Positions 50,731-62,309 of a stretch of 64,000 bases of DNA are shown here, one piece after another (position 1 is the first letter of the stretch; each line of letters begins with the position of its first letter). This stretch comes from Chiua virens. Taxonomy: Eukaryota; Basidiomycota; Agaricomycetes; Boletales; Boletaceae. The notes below the pieces were generated by a model. That model was not told where the DNA came from, made no database searches, and was given only the letters and a program-made list of their open reading frames with translations. The translations under genes were made by a program, and so were the position numbers. Where the stretch lies: contig JAHNUO010000019.1 of assembly GCA_019787685.1 (NCBI GenBank), positions 248,001 to 312,000 of the forward strand, in the 5' to 3' direction.

Positions 50731-52311
50731 ACAGCGAAATAAACATACCAGAGTGAAATCAGGAAGGGTCAAGGGAAGTGGGGTAACCGGGACATGTCGC
50801 AGCAGTCTCAGGTTGATGTAAAGGCGGGAATAGGACCTAAATAGAGTAAGTAGAGTGGGCACCAAGGGGCAAATCAACTGGTCGCGAAACAAACGTACCA
50901 CATTGAAATTGAGACAAAGGGGGATGGAGGCAAGAGGAGTGACTGGGACATGTTGGGGCTATTTGATATTGATATAGAGGTGGGAATGGCGGCTAAATAG
51001 ACTAAATGGAGTGAGCATGAATTGACGAATCGATCGACAGCGAAACGAACGTACCAAAATGAAATTGAGATCTAGGGAGGATCGAGGCAACTGGGGAGAC
51101 TGAGATGGATCGGGGCCATTTTGGGTGGAAGTAAAAGCAGGACTGGTACCTAAATGGACCCAATGGAGTGAGTACAAAGCAGCGAATGATTCAGTAGTGA
51201 AACGAACGTACCACAGTGAATTTGAGGTCCAAGGGGGGTCGAGGCAAGTGGGGCGGCTTGGTACATGTCGAGGCCGTTTTGCGCAGATGTAAGGGCGAGA
51301 ATGGCACCCAAATACACTCAATGGAATGAGTACTGAGCGCTGAAACGATCGGGGGCGAAACGAACGTACCACAGTGAATTTGAGGTTCAAGGGGGGTCAA
51401 GGGATGTAGGGTAACCGGGGCGTGCCGGGGCCGTTTCGGGTCGACATAAAGATATGAATGGGACCTAAATAGACGTAGTAAAGTGTGCCCCAAGCGGCGA
51501 ATGAACCGGTTGTGAAACGAACGTACCACATTGAAATTTCAGTCCAAGGGGGAGGGGAGGCAAGGGGAGCGACTGGGACATGTCGGGGGTGTTTCGGGTC
51601 GACGTAAAGGCATGAATGGGACCTAAATAGACGTAGTAAAGTGTGCCCCAAGCGGCGAATGAACCGGTTGTGAAACGAACGTACCACATTGATATTTCAG
51701 TCCAAGGGGGGAGGGGAGGCAAGGGGAGCGACTGGGACATGTCGGGGGTGTTTCGGGTCGACATAAAGGCAGGCATGGCACCTAAATAGACTCAGTAGAG
51801 TGGTCCCCAAGCGGGAAATCAATTGGTCGCGAAATGAACGTACCACATTGAAATTTCAGTCTAAGGGGGGAGGGGAGGGAAGAGGAGCGGCTGGGACATG
51901 TCGGGGCCATTTGAAGTCGATATAAAGGTAGGAATGGTGGCTAAATAGACTAAATGTAGTCAATACGAAGCGACGAATCGATCGACGGCAAAACGAATGT
52001 ACCAGAGCGAAAATAAGATCTAGGGAGGTCAAGGCAAGTGGGGTGACCGGGATGTATTTGGGCTGTTTCGGGTGGATGTAAAGGTGGGAATGGGACCTAA
52101 ATATGCTCAATGGAGTGAGTACCAAGTGGTGAAACGATCGGTGGTGAAACGAACGCACCACACTGAATTTGAGGTCCAGGGGGGGTCGAGGCAAGTGGGG
52201 TAACCAGGATGTGTTGGGGCCATTTCGGGCCGACGTAAAGATTGGAATGGGACCTAAATACACTGAATGGAGTGTGTACCAAGCGACGAAACAAACAGCA
52301 ACGAAATGGAC
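50731..52311. repeat. Satellite block II, ~158-bp monomers (about 10 copies)
   Basis: Its monomers are of the same family and run in the same orientation as block I. From about 50959 to 51780 it is nearly identical to block IV at an offset of 4435 bp, showing recent segmental duplication or unequal exchange. Confidence 0.9.
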
Positions 52312-52700
52312 GTACCAGAGAGAATTTGTCCAAAAGGTGAGGTCGAGTCGAAAGCGAAGGGACAGCCCAAAAAGGCAAGCACGTGGCATTTAGCGACTGA
52401 AGCGACCGACGCGACCGACGCGACCGAAGCGACCGACGCGACTGAAGCGCACAGCCGAGCGAGGAGCGAGAGAGCCGAAATAGGCGTCGGGTAAGACTTT
52501 CCCACACCCCGTTCTCCGTTAACTTATTGACGAGGCGTTTCACCCGAGTCGTTGCCTCGTAAGGTTAAATTTTTTGGGTTTGTAAATAGTGGAGTGTCTG
52601 AGTCAAGGGAAATTATGAGCAAGGTTTTATTTTATTTGAGTATTCAAGTATGTACAACATTCAAATGTAGACTCCAGTAGTCAAATTTATGATCAACAGC
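52312..52700. repeat. Array spacer 2 with 9-bp minisatellite (6 copies) and hairpin
   Basis: It has the same layout as spacer 1. The 9-bp units occupy 52393-52446 (six copies) and the inverted repeat ACGAGGC...GCCTCGT lies at 52530-52560. The AT-rich tail lacks a short segment (GTTTGAGTAGGTA region) present in the other spacers. Confidence 0.85.
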
Positions 52701-54751
52701 AAAACAAAGATACCAGAGTGAAATTAAAATTCAAGAAGGGTTGAGGGAAGTGGGATAACTGGGACATGTTGTGGCAGTCTCATGTCAATGCAAAGGTGGG
52801 AATAGGACCTAAATAGAGTCAGTAGAGTGGGCACCAAGGGGCGAATCAACCGGTTGTGAAACGAATGTACCACATTGAAATTGAGATATAAAGGGGGATA
52901 GAGGCAAGAGGAGTGGAGATGTCGGGGCTGTTTGATGTCGATATAGAGGTGGGAATGGTGGCTAAATAGACTGAATTGAGTGAGTATGAATCGATGAATC
53001 GATCGACAGCGAAACGAACATACCAAAATGAAATCAAGATCCAGGGAGGATCGAGGCAACTGGGGAGACTGGGATGGATCGGAGCCATTTCGGGTCAAAG
53101 TAAAAGCGGGACTGGTACCTAAATGGACCCGATGGAGTGAGTACAAAGGGGCGAATGATTCAGTAGTGAAACGAACGTACCACAGTGAATTGAGTTGCAA
53201 GGAGGGTCGAGGCAAGTGGGGCGACTTGGGGCATGTCAAGGCCATTTTGCGCAGATGTAAGGGCGAGGATAGCACCTACATATACTCAATGGAATGAGTA
53301 CTGAGCGCTGAAACGATCGGGGGTGAAACGAACGCACCACAGTGAATTTGAGGTCCAAGGGGGGTCAAGGCATGTAGGGTAACCGGGGCGTTCTGGGGCC
53401 ATTTCGGGTCGACATAAAGGCATGAATGGGACCTAAATAGATGTAGTAAAGTGTGTCCCAAGCGGCGAATCAACCGGTCGTGAAACGAACATACCACATT
53501 GATATTTCAGTCCAAGGGGGAGGGAAGGCAAGGGGAGCGACTGGGACATGTCGGGGGTGTTTCGGGTCGATTTAAAGGCAGAAATGGCACCTAAATAGAC
53601 TCAGTAGAGTGGGCCCCAAGCGGGAAATCAATTGGTCGCGAAATGAACGTACCACATTGAAATTAAGGTCCAAGGGGGGAGGGGAGGCAAGAGGAGCGGC
53701 TGGGACTTGTCAGGGCCATTTGAAGTCGATGTAAAGATAGGAATGGTGGCTAAATAGACTAAATGTAGTGAATACGAAGCAACGAATCGATCGACAGCAA
53801 AACGAACGTACCAAAGTGACAATAAGATCTAGGGAGGGTCGAGGCAAGTGGGGTGACCGGGATGCGTCGAGGCTGTTTCGGGCGGATGTAAAGGTGGGAA
53901 TGGGACCTAAATATGCTCAATGGAGTGAGTACCAAGTGGTGAAACGATCGGTGGTGAAACGAATGCACCACACTGAATTTGAGGTCCAAGGGGGGTCGAG
54001 GCATGTAAGATAACCGGGACGTCCCGGGGCTGTTTCGGGTCGACATAAAGATGTGAATGGCACCTAAATAGACATAATAGAGTGTGCCCCACGCGGCGAA
54101 TCAACTGGTTGTGAAACAAACGTACCACATTGAAATTTCAGTCCAAGGGGGAGGGGAGGCAAGGGGAGCGACTGGGACATGTCGGGGGTGTTTTGGGTCG
54201 ACATAAAGGCGTGAATGGCACCTAAATAGACATAATAGAGTGTGCCCCAAGCGGCGAATCAACCGGTTGTGAAATGAACGTACCACATTGAAATTTCAGT
54301 CCAAGGGGGAGGGGAGGCAAGGGGAGCGACTGGGACATGTCGGGGGTGTTTCGGATCGATGTAAAGGTAGGAATGGTGGCTAAATAGACTAAATGTAGTG
54401 AATATGAAGCGACGAATCGATCGACGGCAAAACGAACGTACCAGAGCGAAAATAAGATCTAGGGAGGGTCAAGGCAAGTGGGGTGACCAGGATGTATTGG
54501 GGCTGTTTCGGGTGGATGTAAAGGTGGGAATGGGACCTAAATATGCTCAATGGAGTGAGTACCAAGTGATGAAACGATCGGTGGTGAAATGAACGCACCA
54601 CACTGAATTTGAGGTCCAGGGGGGGTCAAGGCAAGTGGGGTAACCAGGATGTGTTGGAGCCATTTCGGGCCGACGTAAAGATTGGAATGGGACCTAAATA
54701 CACTGAATGGAGTGTGCACCAAGCGACGAAACAAACAGCAACGAAATGGAC
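52701..54751. repeat. Satellite block III, ~158-bp monomers (about 13 copies)
   Basis: It has the same monomer family, orientation and variant order as block I, with more point differences than between blocks II and IV. Confidence 0.9.
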
Positions 54752-55168
54752 GTACCAGAGAGAATTTGTCCAAAAGGTGAGGTCGAGTCGAAAGCGAAGG
54801 GACAGCCCAAAAAGGCAAGCACGTGGCATTTAGCGACTGAAGCGACCGACGCGACTGAAGCGACCGATGCGACCGAAGCGACCGACGCGACCGAAGCGAC
54901 CGAAGCGACTGAAGCGCACAGCCGAGCGAGGAGCGAGACAGCCGAAATAGGCGTCGGGTAAGATTCTCCCACACCCCGTTCTCCGTTAACTTATAGACGA
55001 GGCGTTTCACCCGAGTCGTTGCCTCGTGAGGCTAGTTTTTTGGGGGGTTGTAAAGTTTGAGTAGGTAGTGGATTATCTGAGTCAAAGTAAATGGTTTTAT
55101 TTTATTTGAGTATTCAAGTATGTACAAAATTCAAATGTAGACTCATGTAGTTCAATTTATGATTGACA
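54752..55168. repeat. Array spacer 3 with 9-bp minisatellite (9 copies) and hairpin
   Basis: The 9-bp units occupy 54833-54913 (nine copies, the longest of the four spacers). The inverted repeat ACGAGGC...GCCTCGT is at 54997-55027. The tail matches spacers 1 and 4. Confidence 0.85.
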
Positions 55169-57377
55169 GTGAAATAAACATACCAGAGTGAAATCAGGAA
55201 GGGTCAAGGGAAGTGGGGTAACTGGGACATGTCGCAGCAGTCTCGGGTTGATGTAAAGGCGGGAATAGGACCTCAATAGAGTAAGTAGAGTGGGCACCAA
55301 GGGGCAAATCAACTGGTCGCGAAACAAACGTACCACATTGAAATTGAGACAAAGGGGGATGGAGGCAAGAGGAGTGACTGGGACATGTTGGGGCTATTTG
55401 ATATTGATATAGAGGTGGGAATGGCGGCTAAATAGACTAAATGGAGTGAGCATGAATTGACGAATCGATCGACAGCGAAACGAACGTACCAAAATGAAAT
55501 TGAGATCTAGGGAGGATCGAGGCAACCGGGGAGACTGAGATGGATCGGGGCCATTTTGGGTGGAAGTAAAAGCAGGACTGGTACCTAAATGGACCCAATG
55601 GAGTGAGTACAAAGCAGCGAATGATTCAGTAGTGAAACGAACGTACCACAGTGAATTTGAGGTCCAAGGGGGGTCGAGGCAAGTGGGGCGGCTTGGTACA
55701 TGTCGAGGCCGTTTTGCGCAGATGTAAGGGCGAGAATGGCACCCAAATACACTCAATGGAATGAGTACTGAGCGCTGAAACGATCGGGGGCGAAACGAAC
55801 GTACCACAGTGAATTTGAGGTTCAAGGGGGGTCAAGGGATGTAGGGTAACCGGGGCGTGCCGGGGCCGTTTCGGGTCGACATAAAGATATGAATGGGACC
55901 TAAATAGACGTAGTAAAGTGTGCCCCAAGCGGCGAATGAACCGGTTGTGAAACGAACGTACCACATTGAAATTTCAGTCCAAGGGGGAGGGGAGGCAAGG
56001 GGAGCGACTGGGACATGTCGGGGGTGTTTCGGGTCGACGTAAAGGCATGAATGGGACCTAAATAGACGTAGTAAAGTGTGCCCCAAGCGGCGAATGAACC
56101 GGTTGTGAAACGAACGTACCACATTGAAATTTCAGTCCAAGGGGGAGGGGAGGCAAGGGGAGCGACTGGGACATGTCGGGGGTGTTTCGGGTCGACGTAA
56201 AGGCATGAATGGGACCTAAATAGACGTAGTAAAGTGTGCCCCAAGCGGCGAATGAACCGGTTGTGAAACGAACGTACCACATTGATATTTCAGTCCAAGG
56301 GGGGAGGGGAGGCAAGGGGAGCGACTGGGACATGTCGGGGGTGTTTCGGGTCGACGTAAAGGCAGGCATGGCACCTAAATAGACTCAGTAGAGTGGTCCC
56401 CAAGCGGGAAATCAATTGATCGCGAAATGAACGTACCACATTGAAATTTCAGTCTAAGGGGGGAGGGGAGGGAAGAGGAGCGGCTGGGACTTGTCGGGGC
56501 CATTTGAAGTCGATATAAAGGTAGGAATGGTGGCTAAATAGACTAAATGTAGTGAATACGAAGCGACGAATCGATCGACGGCAAAACGAACGTACCAGAG
56601 CGACAATAAGATCTAGGGAGGGTCGAGGCAAGTGGGGTGACCGGGATGCGTAGGGGCTGTTTCGGGTGGATGTAAAGGTGGGAATGGGACCTAAATATGC
56701 TCAATGGAGTGGGTAGCAAGTGGTGAAACGATCGGTGGTGAAACGAACGCACCACACTGAATTTGAGGTCCAAGGGGGGTCAAGGCATGTAAGATAACCG
56801 GGACGTGCCGGGGCTGTTTTGGGTCGACATAAAGGTGTGAATGGCACCTAAATAGACTTAATAGAGTGTGCCCCAAGCGGCGAATCAACTGGTTGTGAAA
56901 CGAACGTACCACATTGATATTTCAGTCCAAGGGGGAGGGGAGGCAAGGGGAGCGGCTGGGACATGTCGGGGGTGTTTCGGGTCGATGTAAAGGTAGGAAT
57001 GGTGGCTAAATAGACTAAATGTGGTGAATATGAAGCGACGAATCGATCGACGGCAAAACGAACGTACCAGAGTGAAAATAAGATCTACGGAGGGTCAAGG
57101 CAAGTGGGGTGACCGGGATGTATTTGGGCTGTTTCGGGTGGATGTAAAGGTGGGAATGGGACCTAAATATGCTCAATGGAGTGAGTACCAAGTGGTGAAA
57201 CGATCGGTGGTGAAACGAACGCACCACACTGAATTTGAGGTCCAGGGGGGGTCGAGGCAAGTGGGGTAACCAGGATGTGTTGGGGCCATTTCGGGCCGAC
57301 GTAAAGATTGGAATGGGACCTAAATACACAGAATGGAGTGTGTACCAAGCGACGAAACAAACAGCAACGAAATGGAC
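55169..57377. repeat. Satellite block IV, ~158-bp monomers (about 14 copies)
   Basis: It duplicates block II at an offset of 4435 bp up to about 56120. Beyond that the offset becomes about 4593 bp because one extra monomer is present. Three nearly identical consecutive monomers (GTACCA boxes 158 bp apart at about 55960, 56118 and 56276) mark the site of expansion. Confidence 0.9.
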
Positions 57378-57745
57378 GTACCAGAGAGAATTTGTCCAAA
57401 AGGTGAGGTCGAGTCGAAAGCGAAGGGACAGCCCAAAAAGGCAAGCACGTGGCATTTAGCGACTGAAGCGACCGACGCGACTGAAGCGCACAGCCGAGCG
57501 AGGAGCGAGACAGCCGAAATAGGCGTCGGAAATCGTTGTCGTGAGTCGCTCCCACACCCCGTTCTCCGTTAACTTATTGACGAGGTGTTTCACCCGAGTC
57601 GTTGCCTCGTAAGGTTAATTTTTTTGGGTTTGTAAAGTTTGAGTAGGTAGTGGATTATCTGAGTCAAAGTAAATGGTTTTATTTTATTTGAGTATTCAAG
57701 TATGTACAACATTCAATGTAGACTCATGTAGTTCAATTTATGATT
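57378..57745. repeat. Array spacer 4 with 9-bp minisatellite (3 copies) and hairpin
   Basis: The 9-bp units occupy 57459-57485 (three copies). A short insertion (GAAATCGTTGTCGTGAGTCG) follows the GGCGTC box. The inverted repeat is slightly imperfect (ACGAGGT...GCCTCGT, about 57580-57610). Confidence 0.85.
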
Positions 57746-59650
57746 GACAGTGAAACAAACATACCAGAGTGAAATCAGGATGGGTCAAGGGAAGTGGGGT
57801 AACTGGGACATGTCACAGCAGTCTCGGGTTGATGTAAAGGTGGGAATAGGACCTAAACAGAGTAAGTAGAGTGGGCACCAAGGGGCAAATCAACTGGTCG
57901 CGAAACGAACGTACCACATTGAAATTGAGACAAAGGGGGATGGAGGCAAGAGGAGTGACTCGGACATGTTGGGGCTGTTTGATATTGATATAGAGGTGGG
58001 AATGGCGGCTAAATAGACTAAATGGAGTGAGCATGAATTGACGAATCGATCGACAGCGAAACGAACGTACCAAAATGAAATTGAGATCTAGGGAGGATCG
58101 AGGCAACTGGGGAGACTGGGATGGATTGGGGCCATTTCGGGTGGAAGTAAAAGCGGGACTGGTACCTAAATGGACCCAATGGAGTGAGTACAAAGGGGCG
58201 AATCATTCAGTAGTGAAACGAACGTACCAGAGTGAATTGAGTTGCAAGGAGGGTCGAGGCAAGTGGGGCGACTTGGGGCATGTTGAGGCCGTTTTGCGCA
58301 GATGTAAGGGCGAGGATAGCACCTAAATATACTCAATGGAATGAGTACTGAGCGCTGAAACGATCGGGGGCGAAACGAACGCACCACAGTGAACTTGAGG
58401 TCCAAGGGGGGTCAAGGGATGTAAGGTAACCGGGACGTCTCGGGGCCGTTTCGGGTCGACATAAAGGTGTGAATGGCACCTAAATAGATGTAATAGAGTG
58501 TGCCCAGAGCGGCGAATTAACCGGTCATGAAACGAACGTACCACATTGAAATTTCGGTCCAAGGGGAGGGGAGGCAAGGGGAGCGACTGGGACATGTCGG
58601 GGGTGTTTCAGGTCGAGGTAAAGGCAGGAATAGCACCTAAATAGACTCAGTAAAGTGGTCCCCAAGCGGGAAATCAATTGGTCGCGAAATGAACGTACCA
58701 CATTGAAATTTCAGTCCAAGGGGGGAGGGGAGGCAAGAGGAGCGGCTGGGACATGTCGGGGTCATTTGAAGTCAATGTAAAGGTAGGAGTGGCGGCTAAA
58801 TAGACTAAATGGAGTGAATATGAAGCGGCGAATCGATCGACGGCAAAACGAACGTACCGGAGCGAAAATAAGATCTAGGGAGGGTCGAGGCAAGTGGAGT
58901 GACCAGGATGCGTCGGGGCTGTTTTGGGTCGATGTAAAGGTAGGAATAGCACCTAAATACACTCAATAGAGTGAGTATAAAGCGACGAATCGATCGACGG
59001 CAAAACGAACGTACCAGAGTGAAAATAAGATCTAGGGAGGGTCAAGGCAAGTGGAGTGACCGGGATGCGTCGGGGTTGTTTTGGGTCGATGTAAAGGTAG
59101 AAATAGCACCTAAATACACTCAATAGAGTGAGTATAAAGCAACGAATCAATCGGCGATGAAACAGACGTACCAGAGTGAATTTGAGGTTGAAGGGGGGGT
59201 TGAGGCAAGTGATGTGACCGGGATGTGTCGGGCCATTTCGGGTCGATGTAAAGTTGGGAATGGCACCTGAATACACTCAATTGAGCGTGTACCAAGCGAC
59301 GAAACGAACAGCGACGAAACGGACGTACCAGAGAGAATTTAAGGTCCAAAAGGGGGGGTCAAGGCAAGTGGGGTGACCGGGATGTGTCGGGGCTGTTTTG
59401 GGTCGATGTAAAGGTAGAAATAGCACTTAAATACACTCAATGGAGTGAGTACAGAGCGACGAACCCCTCAGCAGTGAAATGAACGTACCAGAGTGAATTT
59501 GAGGTTGAAGGAGGTCAAGGCAAGTGGGGTGACCGGGACGCGTCGGAGCCTTTTCGGGTGGGTGTAAATCAGAGAATGGTGCCCAAATAGACTACATAGA
59601 GTAAGTACGAAGTGCCAAATCGACCAGTTGTGAAACGAACATACCAGAGT
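57746..59650. repeat. Satellite block V, ~158-bp monomers (about 12 copies), more diverged rightwards
   Basis: The same family, with variants from about 58900 onward (CCTAAATACACTCAATAGAG, ACCAGAGTGAATTTGAGGTT) that drift from the core consensus. This is the usual picture at the edge of a satellite array. Confidence 0.88.
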
Positions 59651-59920
59651 GTGCAACATCATGAACACACCACGTCGATTGTAGCACGTACCAAATATGG
59701 ACATCGATCAGAGGCGCCAGGCGAGCCACATGGTTTACGTCGAGCAAAAAAGGAAGGATTGTATTGGTAAGCGACGGTTACAGAGATAGCCGACACAGCC
59801 GCTCACACCCGACACAGCCGACACAGCCGAAAAATACGCGGTACGCGAAAAAAGCGTCGGATGAGCATCGTAAGTACTGTCCCACAGCCTGTTCTCCGTT
59901 AAACTTATTGATGATGGAAA
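59651..59920. repeat. Right flank of satellite array (half-spacer)
   Basis: The flank repeats, in direct orientation, the left-flank phrases GGCGAGCCACATGGTTTACG, GAGCAAAAAAGG and GCGAAAAAAGCGTCGGATG. It also carries three ACACAGCCG steps (about 59787-59830) and the CCTGTTCTCCGTTAA phrase found before each spacer hairpin. Confidence 0.7.
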
Positions 59921-60428
59921 AACAGGGTGGTGCACTCGCATGCGACCGTCCATGACTACCACCTATCATAGAGTTACTCCGGAGGCAAACGAATTTCACT
60001 GATTGGCATTAATAACAGCGAGCAATACCGTCGACTCAAGAAGCCCATCCACATCCAATCTGCAGATTACAGTAAGTGAGATCTTCCGCCGCCATGAAGT
60101 GCCCATACTATTGAAATTCCAGCAGATTTTGCTAGTTTGAAGCTTTTCTGGCCTACGTGACACCGGATGTACGGGCCACGGCGAGCATGTAGTCCAGGGT
60201 ACTTGACCAGATACTCAGGCTTAACCGTACCGCGGCGAAATTGGCGGTAAGATGGCGTATCAGGGGAATTGGAGACCCAGCTTACTCCAGCGGAGTGACT
60301 CGGACTGGGACCAGGCCCTAAAAGCCACTTAATCGTTAGTGTCTGGGAGGTACGGTTCAAGCTTGTTGTATCGTCATTCGCTCGGATATCTCTACCCCTG
60401 CCTCCTTTCAGCACTCTTTGGAATCATA
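59921..60428. other. Intergenic region
   Basis: Unique sequence between the array and the 7-TM gene. The minus-strand open frame at 60067-60414 shows no family features. The presumed promoter of the downstream gene lies at its right end. Confidence 0.45.
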
Positions 60429-61409
60429 ATGTCCGGGAACGACACCTAATCCTTGCCCCCACCCATCGAGTTCTTGAATCAGTACACCATTGGGCTCGAG
60501 GCCAATGCATTAGGTTGTATCCTCTGGGGTAGCCGTCTTCGTATCTTGCCCCTTTTCATGTCTTCCTCATGCTTCGTTCACAGGAATTTATATCACCATT
60601 GCAGGGGTGGGCTTGATGCTCTTTTCCTTTACCCTCTTCCAGCTCGTGATCAGTACGTTGTATCTGATCATCTCGCTGTACAGCGAACCAGGAGAGCTCT
60701 TGGCAATATTCAGGTTACTCGATGTCAACGGCCTTGATCAACTATCATCCTGGGGTTCCCTCGTGTATTCCTCGTCAATACCATGGCCTCCGACGCCTTT
60801 CTTGTGCGTAATTTCATCGCCGGCTTTCCAACCGTATACACACTGTACTAACTCGAGGATCAGCTCTATCGATGCTATGTCGTCTGCATGGGAAAGAAAT
60901 CCACGGTCGTCCTTCCAGCATTGATATACCTCGCCACATGCGGTGTTTCTATCGTCTGTCTCACCGTCAGTTCCACACTAGGCGCTGTCTACAGCACGCA
61001 AGACGTCCAAATCGCCGGAACTGCCGCCTTCTCGTGTTCCGTGGATGAATGTCACCGCCTCCATACTTGTTTCGGTACGCCTCTTGATACACCGTCGTGC
61101 CATCTCCAGGGTAGTCGGAGCGCAGCAGGCTCTTACTTCAGTTATCCGGCTATGACCCCCGAGAGCGCTGCGTTGTATACAGTCTTCGTCATCATCACCT
61201 TGGTGAAGTTCACGATCAATGGTCCGCTCCTCGACATTTTTTTCCCTGTGTCGGGGACGTTCAGGTGTGTGTCGTTACTCCGCCTTTGGCTCATTTTTGG
61301 TCGCTGTGGGGGGGCGACTTACTCACGCTTATTCAAAGAGCCGATTCAGACATTTGGGTCACTGGCAAATGAAATTTACACAGATCCATTAGGTGCTGGA
61401 CAATATTAA
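60429..61409 (+). pseudogene. Basidiomycete 7-TM protein gene with a stop at codon 7
   Basis: A member of a large Agaricomycete membrane-protein family of unknown function. ATG 60429 reads MSGNDT, then TAA at 60447-60449, then in the same frame LPPPIEFLNQYTIGLEANAL, the usual N-terminus of the family. Downstream, introns restore ILWG-IYITIAGVGLMLFSFT, LFQLVISTLYLIISLYSEPG, FLVNTMASDAFL-LYRCYVV (intron GTGCGT...ACTAAC...CAG) and GKKSTVVLPALIYLATCGV. Then come ESAALYTVFVIITLVKFTIN and IFFPVSGTF. The C-terminal part is shorter than in relatives. Either the early stop kills the gene, or translation starts at a later Met, or the TAA is an error. Family recognition is good; no ligand is known. Confidence 0.65.
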
Positions 61410-62309
61410 TCCCAGTGATATTTATGATCGGTCTCTCTGAAGACCTCCCAAATCTAGTGCTGCGCAGATCAGTTTTCAGCGTACGCAAGGACGGGTTGGG
61501 ATCGCCTTGCATATAGCCTGGGTCCGGCACAGTCGCGTCTGAGATCCCGGATGGTAGTATGTGGATGCGACGAAGGGCGGTGAGGAATGAGCAACCTGAA
61601 CCTTTGAACAACTTACATGGGCAACCAATCGCTTGTCCGGCGAATTGAGCACTACGGTCCGAAGAGTTGCACCAAAAACTCGAAATCGGGGTAACCTCAA
61701 ATTGACCACGGGCCCTTATTGGCAAGGTTGATCGACGACCTGAGGTTAGAAAATGACCGTACTCCCATACGAAGGACAAGTTGTTGAATTACCCACCGTC
61801 TTCAGCTGGAGGAGCAAATCGGAGAATGCCGTCGCACCTGGTTGAAACCTGAAACTGAAACGTTTAGGAAACAAATTTACAGCCACGCGCTACAGATAGC
61901 ACTGCAATGGACATATTGTGACAGATGACTCGGAAATCGTGCATTGCGAAAAAAGTGCAAAATATGCTTGGGCATTTAAACATCGAAAGATTGACAGCTG
62001 AAGCGCTGAACAACAGTACTGGCTCTGTCATGCAGTAAATACCATTTAGTTTTTCGAACTAGAACCTTGCCATACCTGGGGCACATATATAGTACTAATT
62101 TCCGCCTTGGTCGGTTTCCATTCAGGCTACACGTGTTGTGGGGCCTGGGTCTGGGCGATCACATACTCGCTGAGGTTCACTGCCGCAGAGATTACTCCCA
62201 TTATCCCCCAAATCAAGACTATCACTTCTATTGCTAAGAGTACAATGGGTACGTTCAAAAAAATTACCAAGAAGCCTGACAGTCCAGACATCATGCATCA
62301 GGTACCAAG
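61410..62309. other. Intergenic region upstream of the WD40/TPR gene
   Basis: The first exon of the downstream gene probably lies at its right end (an ATG at 62246 gives MGTFKKITKK, but I cannot join it in frame). No other coding sequence is supported. Confidence 0.35.

Noticed and set aside
48140..59650. Repetitive proteins encoded by the array on either strand
   Set aside because: Monomer length is not a multiple of three, frames change at each monomer, and there are no splice or start contexts; the openness follows from composition.
48140..59650. CRISPR-like array
   Set aside because: Units of ~158 bp are contiguous without unique spacers of uniform size, and the genome is eukaryotic.
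47836..59860. LTR retrotransposon bounded by the direct repeats
   Set aside because: No gag, protease, reverse transcriptase or integrase coding, no TG...CA ends and no primer-binding site are visible; the interior is satellite DNA.
60067..60414. Minus-strand open frame upstream of the 7-TM gene
   Set aside because: No domain, no splice continuation; it most likely overlaps a promoter.
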